Source: Henricia sp. BOLD:AAB3569 (taxonomy: Eukaryota > Echinodermata > Asteroidea > Spinulosida > Echinasteridae). From it: a stretch of 64,000 nt of DNA. The notes beneath the pieces were generated by a model. The model saw nothing but the letters and a program-made list of their open reading frames with translations. It did no database searches and was not told where the DNA came from. The DNA lies in NCBI GenBank assembly GCA_037783545.1, contig JBBELK010000326.1, positions 868,001 to 932,000 of the forward strand, given 5' to 3'. Shown one piece after another: positions 12,450 to 24,183 of this stretch. How positions within the stretch are numbered: position 1 is the first letter of the stretch; each line of letters begins with the position of its first letter. The translations under genes and the position numbers were made by a program.

Positions 12450-13656
12450 AGGCAGTATACATCATTGGTAAGCCCTTACAAACAGTGTCATATAGTGTCA
12501 TCTTCCTGTATGAATAAAGATATGCATTAATAAAACCAACCTCAGTAAAATTTAGCTTCATACCTCGTCAAACTTTTGAGAAAACAGTGAAAAAACGTGT
12601 CGTTTTTCTTCCGAAATTGTGTGAAACAAAATGTCGAGGCGAGTTTTTGTACTAGCGCCCTCTTGCGATAAAATACATTACTGCAGGGATAAGCAGGCAC
12701 TGTTTCATGTTTACGTTTCTTCTAATACAACAGCCGTTTGATATGTGCGCAAATCAAGTACTGGTAGTTGTAATCCGACACCATCTGTACGCGCGCGCTA
12801 GCTGGCCGGCAGCCGAGGTCAATTATATATACTGTATACAGTGTATATGGCATACATGCACAGTACTATACTAAACCGTATTCGTTGTACACGGTACGTG
12901 TTTTTTAGTAAATGTACGTGTGTGTCATTACAAAAAAAAAGGAAAATGCAGGATTTTTCTTTTATTTTCCGTATAAATACCATACACCCGCGCCACCAAT
13001 CCTTCATAATATGACATAACACCCCACTGAGAAAGTGTAAATATGGCGAGGAAACATGAATTTAGGGGTGAAAATGTAATGTTTTTCTTTGAATTTTTAT
13101 GCCATAGGCCTATGTTCCATAGATTTAGTGCATGAAGTCAATTTTCAATGGGATATGAGGAAATCAGCTGATCAACTGAAAAGTTTTGTGAATTTTTTAC
13201 AACTTTTGTGAAAACAAGGTGACGAGTTTGTTGAAAAATGCATGTTTTTGTGAATTTCAAACTTTCGGCCGGTTTTGTAGAATATTGGCAATTTTGGTAA
13301 CATTTTCACAAAAGTGGTAAATTAATTTCACAAAACACTTACATGTACTTCTGCACCGCTGACAAAAAGACAAAGACCAAAGACATTCTTTATTTTTCTT
13401 AAATTGTGTTTATTTCAAATAAAGGCAGTATACATGATTGGTCAAATAGTGTAATCTCCCTGTGTGATTGAAAAACAACCTGAGTAAAAAATCAGCTCTT
13501 TACTTAGTCTAACTTTTGAGAAAAGTCAAAAACCGGGCCGTATTGTCCTAAAATATTGCGTGGTTATTATAAATCTGAGAATTTCACATCAATATAGGCC
13601 TATGTACATGTACACTTTCGCTCACTTCTTGAATAAACACGCAACATTTTGATACA

Positions 13657-13764
13657 ACCACCCGATTTTTCCGAGCCGCATACGTTTCCCGTACGCGTAT
13701 CATGGTCCCTTGCGATGATGTTACGCGTACGGGAAACGTATGCGGCTCGGAAAAACTCGGTGGT
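13657..13764. repeat. GC-rich foldback, about 108 bp (copy 1)
   Basis: Arms 13666-13699 and 13722-13755 are perfect complements (TTTTTCCGAGCCGCATACG, then TTTCCCGTACGCGTA), and pairing continues with one gap to ACCACC / GGTGGT at the edges. The loop is about 22 bp. Confidence 0.8.
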
Positions 13765-14141
13765 AATAGACAGTTTCGGCAAGCTCAAAATCCGCACGCG
13801 TATAGCTATCTGCCATGCATTATCTAACCTACATACAAAGTGACTTGCATTCATATTTTTGATAGAAGGTTCACAATGTCTACTAAGCTCCATATGGGAC
13901 TAAACTTCAAGCTCGTGACAAAATCCCATTCCTGTGTAAAGTTTGTGCACTCCCAGTAGATTAGTGCACTGGAAATGTCGATTTAGTTTGTTTTGCGGAA
14001 AATAGGCCTAGTCACACCCGTCTATTGAGATAGGCATGATAGGTGCTTGTACATTTTTTAATATTAGTGGTTATTGATTGCAATCCAGATCATCAGTCCC
14101 AAGGAAACAACCAAACTTGAGATGAGAGAAAAATCGTGAGG

Positions 14142-14211
14142 GCCTAATCAGGATTTGAACCTGATACCTCTGACTCGCTAGACAGATGCTGTACTAGCTA
14201 AGCTATTAGGC
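14142..14211 (-). repeat. tRNA-like sequence (tRNA-derived relic), copy 1
   Basis: On the minus strand a 7-bp acceptor stem GCCTAAT / ATTAGGC encloses an A-box-like TAGCTTAGCTAGT and a perfect T arm (ATCAGG, loop TTCAAAT, CCTGAT). The anticodon stem is imperfect and no normal anticodon loop can be drawn. It is better read as a tRNA pseudogene or SINE head than as a tRNA gene. Confidence 0.55.
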
Positions 14212-14378
14212 ACAGTTAATATTAATTCTGAGGGGGTATTACCATATAGTATTTCATATCAATGGTGATCGGGCAACATACCACACATGTATGTTGTGTT
14301 CAGTCCCAAGTAAAAGAACGTATGATGTCAATTGCCATATTGATTAGCCGAAAATATGAAACACCAATTAGTATTATA

Positions 14379-14551
14379 CAGTCAACATGGTCAAACACTG
14401 ATAATAAGAGCACTGTTAAATACAAAGTAGTCATGCCTCTAACAAGGAAACATTTAGGTCCCAAGTCTTTGTTTTCGTTTGTTTTTAAGACTGATAATAC
14501 TTGATTACTCTTATAACAAAGTAATTTATCAGTGTTATCAGTGTTGGACTG
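14379..14551. mobile_element. MITE with CAGTC / GACTG ends (pogo or Tc1-like), copy 1
   Basis: The ends read CAGTCAA...AACACTGATAAT and TTATCAGTGTTGGACTG as inverted repeats with TA on each outer side. A diverged partner lies at about 15567-15704. Both recur in TTAA copy 2. Confidence 0.6.
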
Positions 14552-14880
14552 TATTTGGCAACACACAAAGGGTGGCGCTTTCACTTGAGTAGATTTATGC
14601 ACATATCAATTGCATCTGGACAATTGTATTGAATTATGTATAAATCTGCACCTATCTTGGCAGCCTGAAGGTGCTAAATCCGTCACTGGAAGGGGGAAGG
14701 GGGAGAGGTAGGCCTTCCAGAGGAAGGGGGCAAAAAGGCAGCCAGGGGAGGGCCAGAGAAGGCCTAGAGGCAGAAGAGCTGCTCTCCAACCTGTTAGATA
14801 AGGCCAACCAGTCATCGATTTACCAGATCAGCGACGGCAAAGACTAAGAGTATGCAAAACTTAGACTGGGTGAAATAACA

Positions 14881-15041
14881 CAGTAAACTCTCGTCATAAC
14901 ACCCCCGATATAAAGCTCTTCTTGATATAAAGCGCCCTGCCATTATTCTCCGCATCGTGTATGCATTGGTTATAGCACTCTCTGGATATAAAGCTCAATT
15001 TATTCCGGTCCCTTGAAGAAAGCTATAATGAGAGTTTACTG
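14881..15041. mobile_element. 161-bp pogo/Tigger-like MITE, copy 1
   Basis: CAGTAAACTCTC at the left is the exact complement of GAGAGTTTACTG at the right, and the inside repeats GATATAAAGC. CAGT-type ends with TA targets are typical of pogo-like MITEs. The same insertion is present at about 38139-38299. Confidence 0.65.
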
Positions 15042-15357
15042 TAACCCTAGAGCTCATTACCATGCACAGACACCCAGAATTTCCCATGTTATAACATATA
15101 TATACCATATATATACTCTCCAACAAAAGAAACTGTGCATGGTAAAAATTGCTGTATTTTTTCAAGAAGGTAGAAAATAAACACCAAATTCACAGACAAT
15201 ATTCTCTGACATTGTTAGAAAAAGGTTATGCACTCAAAACCTGCTCATGGCATAGTGCAGGACTTAGGCATGCCTAGGTGTTGATTTCACAATAGGGGTC
15301 CTACTGGTTGTTATGTAACAGAATTCCATAAAGTTCAGGTCTCGTTAGCAAGCCGCA

Positions 15358-15523
15358 TGTTTGGGATGAGATGGAGCGCCGATTATGTCAATTTCCTCAG
15401 CAGCCAACAAACCTGCAACAGCTTGGTAGAGATCTCGTCTAGGTGTGGAATGACATCCCACAAGACTTTCATGCGCGTGTCATTGGCTCCATGAGGCGAA
15501 GATGCACAGCAAAGATTTTGTAA
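15358..15523 (+). pseudogene. Tc1-like transposase C-terminal fragment, copy 1
   Basis: In one frame this reads [10 protein letters not shown], then LQQLGRDLV, a stop, and [20 protein letters not shown]. This is the end of a Tc1 (IS630-Tc1-mariner) transposase, downstream of the third catalytic residue. The upstream part is deleted here; TTAA copy 2 keeps about 107 bp more (from about 38612). In-frame stops at the same region in both copies show that it was dead before the copies separated. Confidence 0.75.
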
Positions 15524-15721
15524 GCATATGTTCATGTACTGTTATTGTGTAAAGGAAAAGAGATTATACAGTCAAACACTGATAATTAGAGCACTGTTAA
15601 TACAAAGTAATGCCTATAACAAGCAAAAGTTTAAGTCCAAAGTCTTTTGTTTTCAAGACTTATAATACAAGATTATTTCCAAGGACCTCGTATTATCAGT
15701 GTTCCATCGATATGAAGTTTG

Positions 15722-15950
15722 CAATTGATCACGTTCAAATGACATCACTTCCTACAAGATGTCATGGCATCAGGATTTTCAGCGTAATTTTTGGTGACGC
15801 GCTTCGGTTGCGCCGTGTTTCGAACAAATTTCGAGCAACACGCACGCATGTTTGGAACAATTTTCAGGGTGTGCGTGCGCGTTCTTGATGGCGTTTAATA
15901 CGCAGTAGCATTTTTCCTACGAAGATGGCATCTGTGAACGTGATCAATTA
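15722..15950. mobile_element. MITE of about 229 bp, copy 1
   Basis: CAATTGATCACGTTCAAATG at the left pairs with CTGTGAACGTGATCAATTA at the right. The interior is GC-richer and noncoding. The same insertion lies at about 39088-39316. Confidence 0.6.
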
Positions 15951-16052
15951 GTGGCCAGTTTGCATTAGAAGAGTTATGTTGCATTATGAAAATTATATAT
16001 TATGCTGTAAGAAAGATGCAGAAAAGTTGCGCAAACAAAATAGGCATCATAC

Positions 16053-16261
16053 CGGAAATTGACATAGTACTCCATGTTGTTCAAGAACCGCTTGTCCATG
16101 GTGATAGACATCAGTGCTGAATTGGGAGCTTCTCCTGGTGTCAGGTAGTCTTCCCGGGGCTTTTCCAGTGGCTCATGCTCACACTGACCTAACCCAACAG
16201 ACCCACCCAATGCCCATTCATGTTTTCCACACACATGGTGGAGTAGGCCCCTCCATTTCTC
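16053..16261 (-). CDS. Putative transposase exon of the TTAA element, copy 1
   Basis: The exon starts after a TTTCAG acceptor and ends before GTATGA, open throughout. It encodes about 69 residues with [16 protein letters not shown], then C-x-[12 protein letters not shown] and [15 protein letters not shown]. The order W-H-x-x-KHEW, CxH, DxRFL, YYxNFR recalls the region that precedes the FRHTG-type block of transposases I associate with Kolobok. That assignment is from memory of the family and is not certain. The next expected block is not found downstream, so the gene is probably incomplete. Copy 2 has the same exon with a single amino-acid change. Confidence 0.5.
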
Positions 16262-18112
16262 CTGAAAGGTACGGGAAAATTCACGTATTAACCCTCGTAG
16301 CAGGTGATCCTTGAGACTGTTTTGAACAGTCTGTTTGTATTACGTGTACGGTATACACATATAAGCTTGCCGTGGGTTAGGGCAGGCGCGGGCACACACC
16401 CCATAGGGGTGCAAAAACCATTTTCGTATCTGTATACAAATTGGAGGAACAAAAATCTGCATGATACATCTTGAATTCGGATTTTCAAGTAGTCCCATCG
16501 AGTTGTTACTGAACTTGTCTATCGACCGTGCCTGGATGAAGAGCTTTTCTTCTTCATTCAAAAAATTTGTTTTTCGTTATAAATTTAGCTTTGCGGTGCT
16601 TTAGAAGCCATTCCTTTGTTGGGAGAGCAAAAATATTCACGTGCGTAACTATATGATGTACGCCAGCGCAGCACGCGCTAACCCAGAGATTGCCTGTGAA
16701 CCCTTACATGTTACCCCTGGTTTCCCTCTACAATGCTAACCCTGGGGTTTTGGCTGTTAACCCCGAGATTGCCCTCCTTAATCCTGGTCACTGGCAGGGT
16801 TAACCAACCCCGGCGTAACGGTCTTATTTTGTCTTAACCCGGGGCGAAAAAACAGTAGTGGCCCCCGGGCATCTCGGGTTAAGGATTGCAAGTACCTTAC
16901 ATCCTGATTAAATTGGCCTTTGTAAGGGCCCGATTGCAGATTTTGTTTCTGCAGGGTGGCAAAGTGATGATGGGATGAAGAAGTGATGGGCATATTAGCA
17001 ATGGTGCAAAGTGGATGTGGGGTAAATTCACTCATACATTCCTGTATTTTTTGGCGGCATTCACTAATGACTGATGTGTCTCTGACAAATTTTGCAATGT
17101 GTTCACTGACTTGGAATGAAATGCATAGCACATGCATTCTACTCTTTATAACAACCCTAAATACAGTTTGCCCTTTGAGTTACATACCTGGCAGATGTCT
17201 TTTTTTCTCGGAAGGGTTCCACTCCAGACACCCCTGAGCTGTAAGAGGACAATCTATTTGTAAATACTCAGCTCTGGCAAATGGTAAAAGAACGAGAGAG
17301 CTTGGCTGAAGCATATACCTCATATAATTTTCTCAAATATAGTTAGAGGTCCAAGTGCTCGATAAAAGCCTACGAAACACAAATATACATCAGACAGTTT
17401 TTTTTAGACAAAGACTGGACAGTTTTAAACCCTTTTTAGCTTGGCACGTGCTCATGCCCAATTCAGCGAATATGGAACATACCCACATACAAACTACATG
17501 TACATGCCCCCATAAGCAAAACTGGAATAAACATGATACAATACAGACAAGACAATACCTGTCAGTAGAGTGGGCCATTTCTCCTCCATGTTGTTGGCTC
17601 TCAAAGGCGATACACCTATCATGGGACTACAAAGAAAAAACCCATAAATTTTTAATGAACTGTTGTCAGCTATGTGTTTCAATCACTGTAGCACAATCCC
17701 ACTCAATTAATTTAAATTATGCATACACCAACCAAAAAGGTGCATAGTGCAATGTGAACATGTAGACTTGTTAGAAAATAACCAATGATTCTTAATCTGT
17801 TTTCCTTATGTCCGCCCCAAAACAACTTTGTGCACAGGCAATCAGGAGTGCAGGCCGTGGTTTAGGATGAAGTACATGTAGTTCAGGGCGAAGTGGTTTT
17901 GGGGACGGTTAACCCTTATTTGACAGTTTTCTTAAAAGTTAGACGAAGTACAGAGCTTATTTTTGCTTAGGTTGGTTTTTATCATGAATATCTAATAACG
18001 ACACAGAGGGATAAAACTATTTGTAATGGTTTACCAATCATGTATACCGCCTTTAAGTGTTTACTGTGACAATTAAGGCATTATCTGATTTTCTTCAACT
18101 CATAGTCTTACC

Positions 18113-18207
18113 TGGGAGCTACACCGGATAGATGTGCAGGGGTGGATGTGGCAAATTTTAGTCCTGCAGATGAACTTGGTCCTGGAATGCTTGGTAAAGA
18201 ACTCCTA
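18113..18207 (-). CDS. Possible proline/serine-rich exon (weak)
   Basis: Between an ATTTAG acceptor-like site and CCAG|GTAAGA on the minus strand is an open exon-size stretch encoding serine, proline and alanine-rich sequence ([10 protein letters not shown]). It may be a linker exon of the transposase gene. It is conserved in copy 2 (about 41473-41567), but no domain is recognised. Confidence 0.25.
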
Positions 18208-18954
18208 AATGCACAGTAAAACATGTTAGCAAAAAGTTAAACCATGCAAGATTCCAACTTTGCCTTGTCCCATGTTTTTCAGAAAGACATCGATTTGGAG
18301 GTTAGAGCCACAGTCACAAACCAGTCACAATGTTATTTTTACAATATGACAGTTCCATTTTTCAACAGCCAAATTTAAATGCCTCAGACGTGTGGCTTAA
18401 CTTCCTCCTTGCCAGGGCTAAATATGGAAGTTCAGCAACAAGATCAAAATGTATTTTATTTGCCGTTAATTTCATTACTTTATGCCTTGGGTAAGACAAC
18501 AAAATACATGAAACAAAAGTACTGGTTTGTAATACTACATGCATATTTGTTTAACAAGACCTCCAACACTGTACCTTGTACCTGTAAACACACTAAATCA
18601 CTGCATTATGATATAGGGCGATATAACTGATAGATTAGAAGCATACAATGTCGCAAGGCAAACTCAAGATTCGGGTGCTTCATATTTTGGCGCATGAGGG
18701 CTATTCAAGGCTACTATTTCCGGTAGAAAATATAAATGTTCACCCATGATGCGGAAGACAGAGTTCCGCAGCCTTGGAAAGCCCCCTGCCAATGTGGAAT
18801 TCGCAGGAAACAGGACAAATCGTACCGGGGACAACTTGCAGCGACCTTTGTCAGGAATTTACCGGGACATTTTGTCGGGACATTCAGACTTTTGGCAAGA
18901 GTTTTAGTGCCACTTTTGCCGGTACTAAATTCTTATCAACGCTCCAGTTGGCAA

Positions 18955-19400
18955 ACGGTCGAGTTCATGACTCGACGGTATTTTTTTAGTTTATGCCACA
19001 ACTCGAATTTAAGTAAAATAATTATTGGAATCGATAACTTGGACGATTTTAAAATACCTTTTCCATTGGCATTTCCGTCGCAAATGTTGCGATTCCATGA
19101 AAATTCTGTGTTTTTGTCACGCCCGCCTCCATACAAAAGTGTGTAAAACTGCTGCCGGCCGAGCAGTGTGTAAAGAAATAGGGCGTGCGCGTGATGATCT
19201 GTTTGGTTTATGGCCGGCCGCTTTGCGTGCAATCATATGCAATATTTTTTTCCGTGATTTTTCTCTAAAACTAAGCTTTTGCGACGGAAATGCAACTTAT
19301 TCTAAAATTGTCAAAGCTATCGATTCCAATAGTTATTTTCCTTAAATTCGAGTTGTGGCATAAACTAACAAAATACCGACTCGACTGTGAAGTCGAGTTG
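18955..19400. mobile_element. Nested inverted-repeat element with ~110-bp arms, copy 1
   Basis: The stretch 18985-19083 (AGTTTATGCCACAACTCGAA ... TTTCCGTCGCAAA) is repeated as its complement at about 19280-19375. The tips continue into GACTCGAC / GTCGAGT on both sides. Noncoding. The same element is at about 42355-42800 in copy 2. Confidence 0.75.
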
Positions 19401-19550
19401 GTACGACGGTCGAGTTGGCAGGCAAACAGTCCAGTTGACTGTAAACCTTTCAATATAAGTGGAGACTAGCTAAGATAATCTCAGCTCTTGCTTTATCATT
19501 TTTCATTGGGATGTGGTCTTTTCACCAGTAGAGCTGAGGGATGTCAGACA

Positions 19551-19945
19551 AGTCGATCGTTGAGACAACTCGACTTGAGACAAGTCGACCGTTGAGACAA
19601 CTCGACCGTTGAGACATCTCGACCGTTGAGACAACTCGACTCGAGAAAAATCGACCGCTGAGACAACTCAGCGGACACACTTCAATTTTGAAATTAAAAT
19701 AACATTTTATTTTCAAACAATAAAAACATGTCGACCAGAACGGCCGTGTCACTGAATGGGTAAGCACCATCACCTCTCCCCTTTGACTTGTCTCAACGGT
19801 CGACTTGTCTCAACGGTCGACTTGTCTCAACGGTCGACTTGTCTTTCTATTTATCGCACATACGGTCGAGTTGTCTCAACGGTCGAGTTGTCTCAACGGT
19901 CGACTTGTCTCGAGTCGAGTTGTCTCAACGGTCGACTTGTCTGAC
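19551..19945. repeat. Inverted 17-bp minisatellite pair, copy 1
   Basis: A 17-bp unit TTGTCTCAACGGTCGAG/C is repeated head to tail on the plus strand at about 19786-19945 and, in the opposite orientation, at about 19551-19672. About 110 bp separate the arrays. The arms could fold into a long hairpin. Serine, arginine and leucine-rich frames through the arrays are by-products of the 17-bp period and not genes. Confidence 0.85.
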
Positions 19946-20497
19946 CCCCGAGCGCGAGCTGAGAAGCATTAAGAACATGAGTCATGAACACGCGCACGCC
20001 ATCACAAAAACAGGACAAAACAAATCATGTGTCATTTTCTCACCGTGACACACTAATTCCCCCTAAAACTCACCCAAACCTTGTCAGGCATAACCCCTAC
20101 GCAGGTCCTTGAGGGAAATAACCAGCCACGATGATTATTTTGCCAACAATTCTAACAAAACAAACCGGTATGCCCACAGCCTAACCGTTGTCATGTTGTG
20201 AAGTCTATCTGCCTAGTCTGTGTACAAAGGAATACCAATGCGCATTGGTTACCAGACTTGACCTTATCGCTATTATCGGTCGTGTGAGGGCAGCATTCAA
20301 CGAAATGTTTTTAAAAAACGGCTTTTTGTCTCATGAGACAAAAACTATTTCTTTTGCTCATTTCTCAAAGACTATAACACTTCAGACCAAATCATTTCAG
20401 GGGAAGTTTTCTACGGTCATCATGTTTATATTGTGTAAGTTAGGCGTAAATCTGTGAACATTTCTGATTTTCGAATTACCAATGATGTATACTGCCT

Positions 20498-21369
20498 TTA
20501 AAGATTACCATGTTGCGCGGCTGTTTGTGTGTCGCGTTCACGCGATGAGCGCCTGCATTGCATGCACTGCACTGATGATGCACCTTGCTTGCTGCGCGTG
20601 AAATAAGAACTGGCTGTTTGACTACGCTAGCGCCCTCTGTTGGCTCAGCGCGTGAGCTGTTTTTGCCACGCTACCAGGTATACGCTACGTGATATATGGG
20701 CGTGATCTTTCATAGATTGGTTCCCGATCCCTATAGATTGCTTCGCTTATTGCGAAAGTGTTGAATATGTGGACGGGAACCAGTCTAGATTGGTTCCCGA
20801 TCCCTATAGATTGGTTCGCTTATTGCGAAAACATAGGGATCGGTAAAGGGCAGCCATGACGGGCAGAATTCTGCCCGTCACGTGGTTATTATTATTTTTA
20901 TTTTTTAGTAAGTGCGCAGATTTTGCATTGACATTTGTAACTTGGACGTGCGTGTCAAACATATCCAAGTATGTAAATAAAGTACATTGCCTAAAGCAAA
21001 GGGCTTGGCCAATTTTTAAATATAAAAAACACAATGCGCACGCGCAAAGACGACCAATTACAGATCAAGATGAAGCGCCATTTACCTGTCCTTATATTCT
21101 CCTGTGTGGAATATGTGGACGGGAACCAGTCTAGAACCAGTCTAGATCTTTCATAGACTGGTTCCCGGTCCACATATTCCACATACAACGACTGAATATG
21201 AGGACAGGCTACTGTCGTGTTTAAAATAGCACTTTAAGCATTACGTCATGCATTTATTTTTAGGAGCACATAACCGTTAATTTTCAAATCGCGCTGCGCG
21301 CTATATGGCATGAGTGTACAACAATTTGAAAGGGGTTATTCCATATTTGACCAATACAAATTTTAATAC
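20498..21369. repeat. Foldback cluster with GGGAACCAGTCTAGA arms
   Basis: GATTGGTTCCCGATCCCTAT is repeated directly at about 20717 and 20790. A larger palindrome at about 21098-21188 pairs GTGGAATATGTGGACGGGAA with its complement. A 26-bp palindrome around GACGGGCAGAATTCTGCCCGTC lies near 20857. A related foldback, with CCCCCTGTC in place of TTCCCGTC, is at 31341-31437. No gene is seen. Confidence 0.65.
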
Positions 21370-22377
21370 ATTAAAGGCCCTGTAGATGATCTGTTTTTGA
21401 GCGATTCTGCGAATAAAACCATTATAACTCAAAAGAAAAACATCAACAAACTCATCCGAAGAAATTTAAGCTTTGTCAAATGTACCACGTTTAAAAAACC
21501 CATGAAAATCCATATGCATTTTCCTGGTCTTGGCGGGGTGTTTCAAATATTCGTTCTCAGTTGATCGGGTACTATGTGGCTTGCGTCATGCACTCTGTGG
21601 CGCATATAGTAGCGTGTGCGCGCGATCCATAAAAATGCATCGCGTTGGAACTAGACTTTCGGAAAGACTGCCTTTTTGCGCGCAATACACGATGTACATA
21701 GACTATTCACCATTGGCCGCCAGAGGGCGCACCTGAAATACAGTCGAAAAGACAGTCTTTCATATTCCGTATAAATCGCTCGCAAAATACCGAGCGAATT
21801 CCTGGCATACCTTTGTGTGACACGTTGAAATGCGTGACGTCATCTAATTTCCATAATTCACAACAGCTCTGGTCTGTCTGGTACCCAGAGTACACACTGG
21901 ACAGGACAGTGCATACAAATGTCGCTGCTTTTCCAGTCGCTGATCGATCGATCGATCAGCAGTCAGCAGGCATTATGAGGCAAACACGTTGTCCACGGAC
22001 AAAGCTATCTTGCGCGTTGCACTCAGTGGCTCGCCTGTACCGCGCGGCGCTTGCCGCTTGCCGGCCTGCGTTGCTCGTACGGCCGGGTTAGACCCGTGAA
22101 CGGGTCTACGGTCGGGTGTGATGATTGGGCGGCCAGTGAAGACGAAGCATTTCGTTCCAAGTTGGGAATCGAAAAGTTCAAAGGCTATCAAAGACTGGCA
22201 TTTAGAGATTTTCTTAGGGCATTTTCTGCTTGGTCACGATTTTTTTTTTTATCGCTTACGCATGGTAACTATAAAATACAGGGCCACCGTGAGCTACACC
22301 TTTTTGAAAGCAGCGGAGGCGAGGTGAGACGACATGACAGTTCAAACAAGGATTTGCCCGCGGAAAAATATTCCTCT
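21370..22377. other. Noncoding; diverged repeat shared with 33659-33880
   Basis: AAAGGCC...AACTCA/AACATCAA...GTCAAATGTACC...TTCTCAGT...TGTGGCT occurs in the same order at about 21373-21600 and 33660-33870, so both are copies of an old repeat. No gene is recognised in the rest of the stretch. Confidence 0.4.
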
Positions 22378-22795
22378 GACATCACAGCTACTCGTACGTC
22401 CCGTTGGAAAGTAACGCGAGATTATTTCGGTCCCGCGAGAAATTAGCCCGGGTGAGATTCGGGCGGGAGTTTCCTTTTTAAAAAACATCCTCCGAGATGA
22501 CAGGTACCCACCTCGGTGCATAGTCTCTAGTCGACGCAAAGTCACGCGAGAATTCTCGAGGATTTTACCGCGCCAACCAGACACTCTATCCTCGCCTCAG
22601 ATCTGTGAGGCGAGGTCATGCGAAGAGGTCATGTTCACTGAAGCATGCATGCGTGTACGCACGCATAGTCACGCCAGAATTGTCGAGGATTTGCCTTTGA
22701 AAAATTATTCCTCTGACATCACAGCTACCCGTACGTCCCGTTGGAAAGTAACGCGAGATTAATTCGGTCCCGCGAGAAATTAGCCCTGGTGAGAT
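22378..22795. repeat. Direct repeat, two copies of about 78 bp
   Basis: The segment CTGACATCACAGCTACTCGT through AGAAATTAGCCCGGGTGAGA at 22377-22453 recurs at 22714-22793 with few changes. Restriction-like GC-rich words (TCGCGTGAC, CTCGCC) recur between and beyond the copies. Noncoding. Confidence 0.7.
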
Positions 22796-22930
22796 GTAGG
22801 TATGACCATTGGGGTAGGATAGGGAACTAATCTAGGTATAGTGCACACGTACGTACACACACGTTCAGCTCAGTAAGCATGGTTCAGTGAGCATGACCTC
22901 GACGCATGACCTCGCCTCACAGCTCTAAGG

Positions 22931-23245
22931 CGAGGATGGTCTAGTGGGCGCGTTGGATTACTCGACAATTCTCGCGTGACTATGCGTGAACTCTAGTGGG
23001 CAGGCGAGGATGGAGTGTCTTGTGGGCGCGTTGGAGTTCTCGGCAATTCTCGCGTGACTATGCGTGAACTCTAGTGGGCCGGCGGCGAGGATGGAGTGTC
23101 TAGTGGGCGCGTTGGAGTTCTCGGCAATTCTCGCGTGACTATGCGTGAACTCTAGTGGGCCGTCGAGGATGGAGTGCCTTGTGGGCGCGTTGGAATTCTC
23201 GGCAATTCTCGCGTGACTATGCGTGAACTCTAGTGGGCAGGCGCA
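22931..23245. repeat. 78-bp minisatellite, four units
   Basis: The word GTGGGCGCGTTGGA recurs at a spacing of about 78 bp, each unit containing CAATTCTCGCGTGACTATGC and GTGAACTCTAGTGGGC. Because 78 is a multiple of three, the minus strand stays open and would read a 26-residue repeat containing LEFTHSHARIAE. I regard that frame as an accident of the period. Confidence 0.8.
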
Positions 23246-24183
23246 CCTTGCAGAGGGATATTTTTTGCAGAAGGATTGATTTTTTTTAAGGTAAACCATT
23301 GGGAATTCTCGCGTGACTTTGCGTGCGTTCGGTCAGCATGGTTCAGTGAGCATGACCTCGGCGCATGACCTCGCCTCACAGCTCTGAGGCGAGGATGGAG
23401 TGTCCAGTGGCCCTGTATTCTATAGTAAGTGCTAAACGATTTCAGAGAAGTTATCCACTACTATTGTTCCCTAAAATGACTTGCAAGCATCAGTTAGTTC
23501 AGATATGATAGAAAAAAAACCAAAATTTAGGAGTGAATTAATCTGAGCTGAGTGAAGAACCACCCACTTTCTTAAAAACTACTAATTTCACTCACTATCA
23601 CATGCTTTGTACACAATGTTTGAAGTATTATTATAAATTGTTGGGCAGATTTTTAAAAATTTCAAAATGCCCTTATTAAATTTTTGTAAGTTTAATGTTG
23701 AAAGGAGTCTCTCAAAGCCACATGGTTTTACAAAAGTAATTGTACATTTTCTAAAGTCAAATATGACCCATTTGATGTTCATTTAGGCCAACAAAAAATA
23801 AGGCAAATTGTTGTGACCCAAGGATCGACCTTTTACGGCCTATTTAAAACAATACTTTGTTTCTGATTCTTCGTGCATGTTTTTGTTTTTACAGCAAGCA
23901 GAATTGCAGAAAATTAATTAGAGCAACTTGCTAGCATAAGCCTCCGAAAATATACTGGAATAACGTTTAATGGAACAAATTTAAATTTGATGTTTATTAG
24001 TTTACTAAATGTTTAGAATTTCACCCTTTTCAGTGATTTGAGGAGAATGCTTTGAGAAGGCCCATTAATTATGTGGATATGAAGCTGTTTTTACGAATTC
24101 CAGGGAACAACAGCAAACTACTTTGTAGATAGGACAGAAGCCCTTGAAGGAAATTTGCACAGTTTGGTTAACTTTTAAAAAAA
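23246..24183. other. AT-rich noncoding DNA
   Basis: No gene or bounded repeat is seen between the minisatellite and the 316-bp duplication, apart from another copy of the CATGACCTCG...GAGGCGAGGATGGAGTGTC segment near 23338-23405. Confidence 0.4.

Larger units (their letters stand above)
13423..18052. mobile_element. Nested 4.6-kb relative inside TTAA copy 1
   Basis: A second pair of ends of the same family is found inside the first: AGGCAGTATACATGATTGG at 13423 and its complement ending at 18052, flanked by ATAA on the left and TTAA on the right. The same nested pair is present in copy 2 (from about 36083 to about 41411), so the nesting happened before the two large copies separated. The putative transposase exon at 16053-16261 is within this inner element. 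Confidence 0.7.
12450..20497. mobile_element. Large TTAA-flanked inverted-repeat transposon, copy 1 (8.05 kb, Kolobok-like)
   Basis: The left end AGGCAGTATACATCATTGG (12450) is the complement of the right end ending at 20497, and both sides are flanked by TTAA (12446-12449 and 20498-20501). A second, near-identical copy lies at 34661-44052 with the same TTAA flanks. TTAA targets are used by Kolobok and piggyBac. The ends do not begin with the CCC of piggyBac, and one exon resembles Kolobok-type transposases, so Kolobok is favoured. No complete transposase frame remains, so the copy is probably non-autonomous. It is a host to several nested elements, listed separately. Confidence 0.85.

Noticed and set aside
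14142..14211. tRNA gene on the minus strand
   Set aside because: The T arm and acceptor stem are good, but the anticodon stem-loop is not and the copy at 37094 travels with a transposon.
19756..20048. Serine/arginine/leucine-rich small proteins (also at 42908-43584)
   Set aside because: They are products of the 17-bp minisatellite read in several frames.
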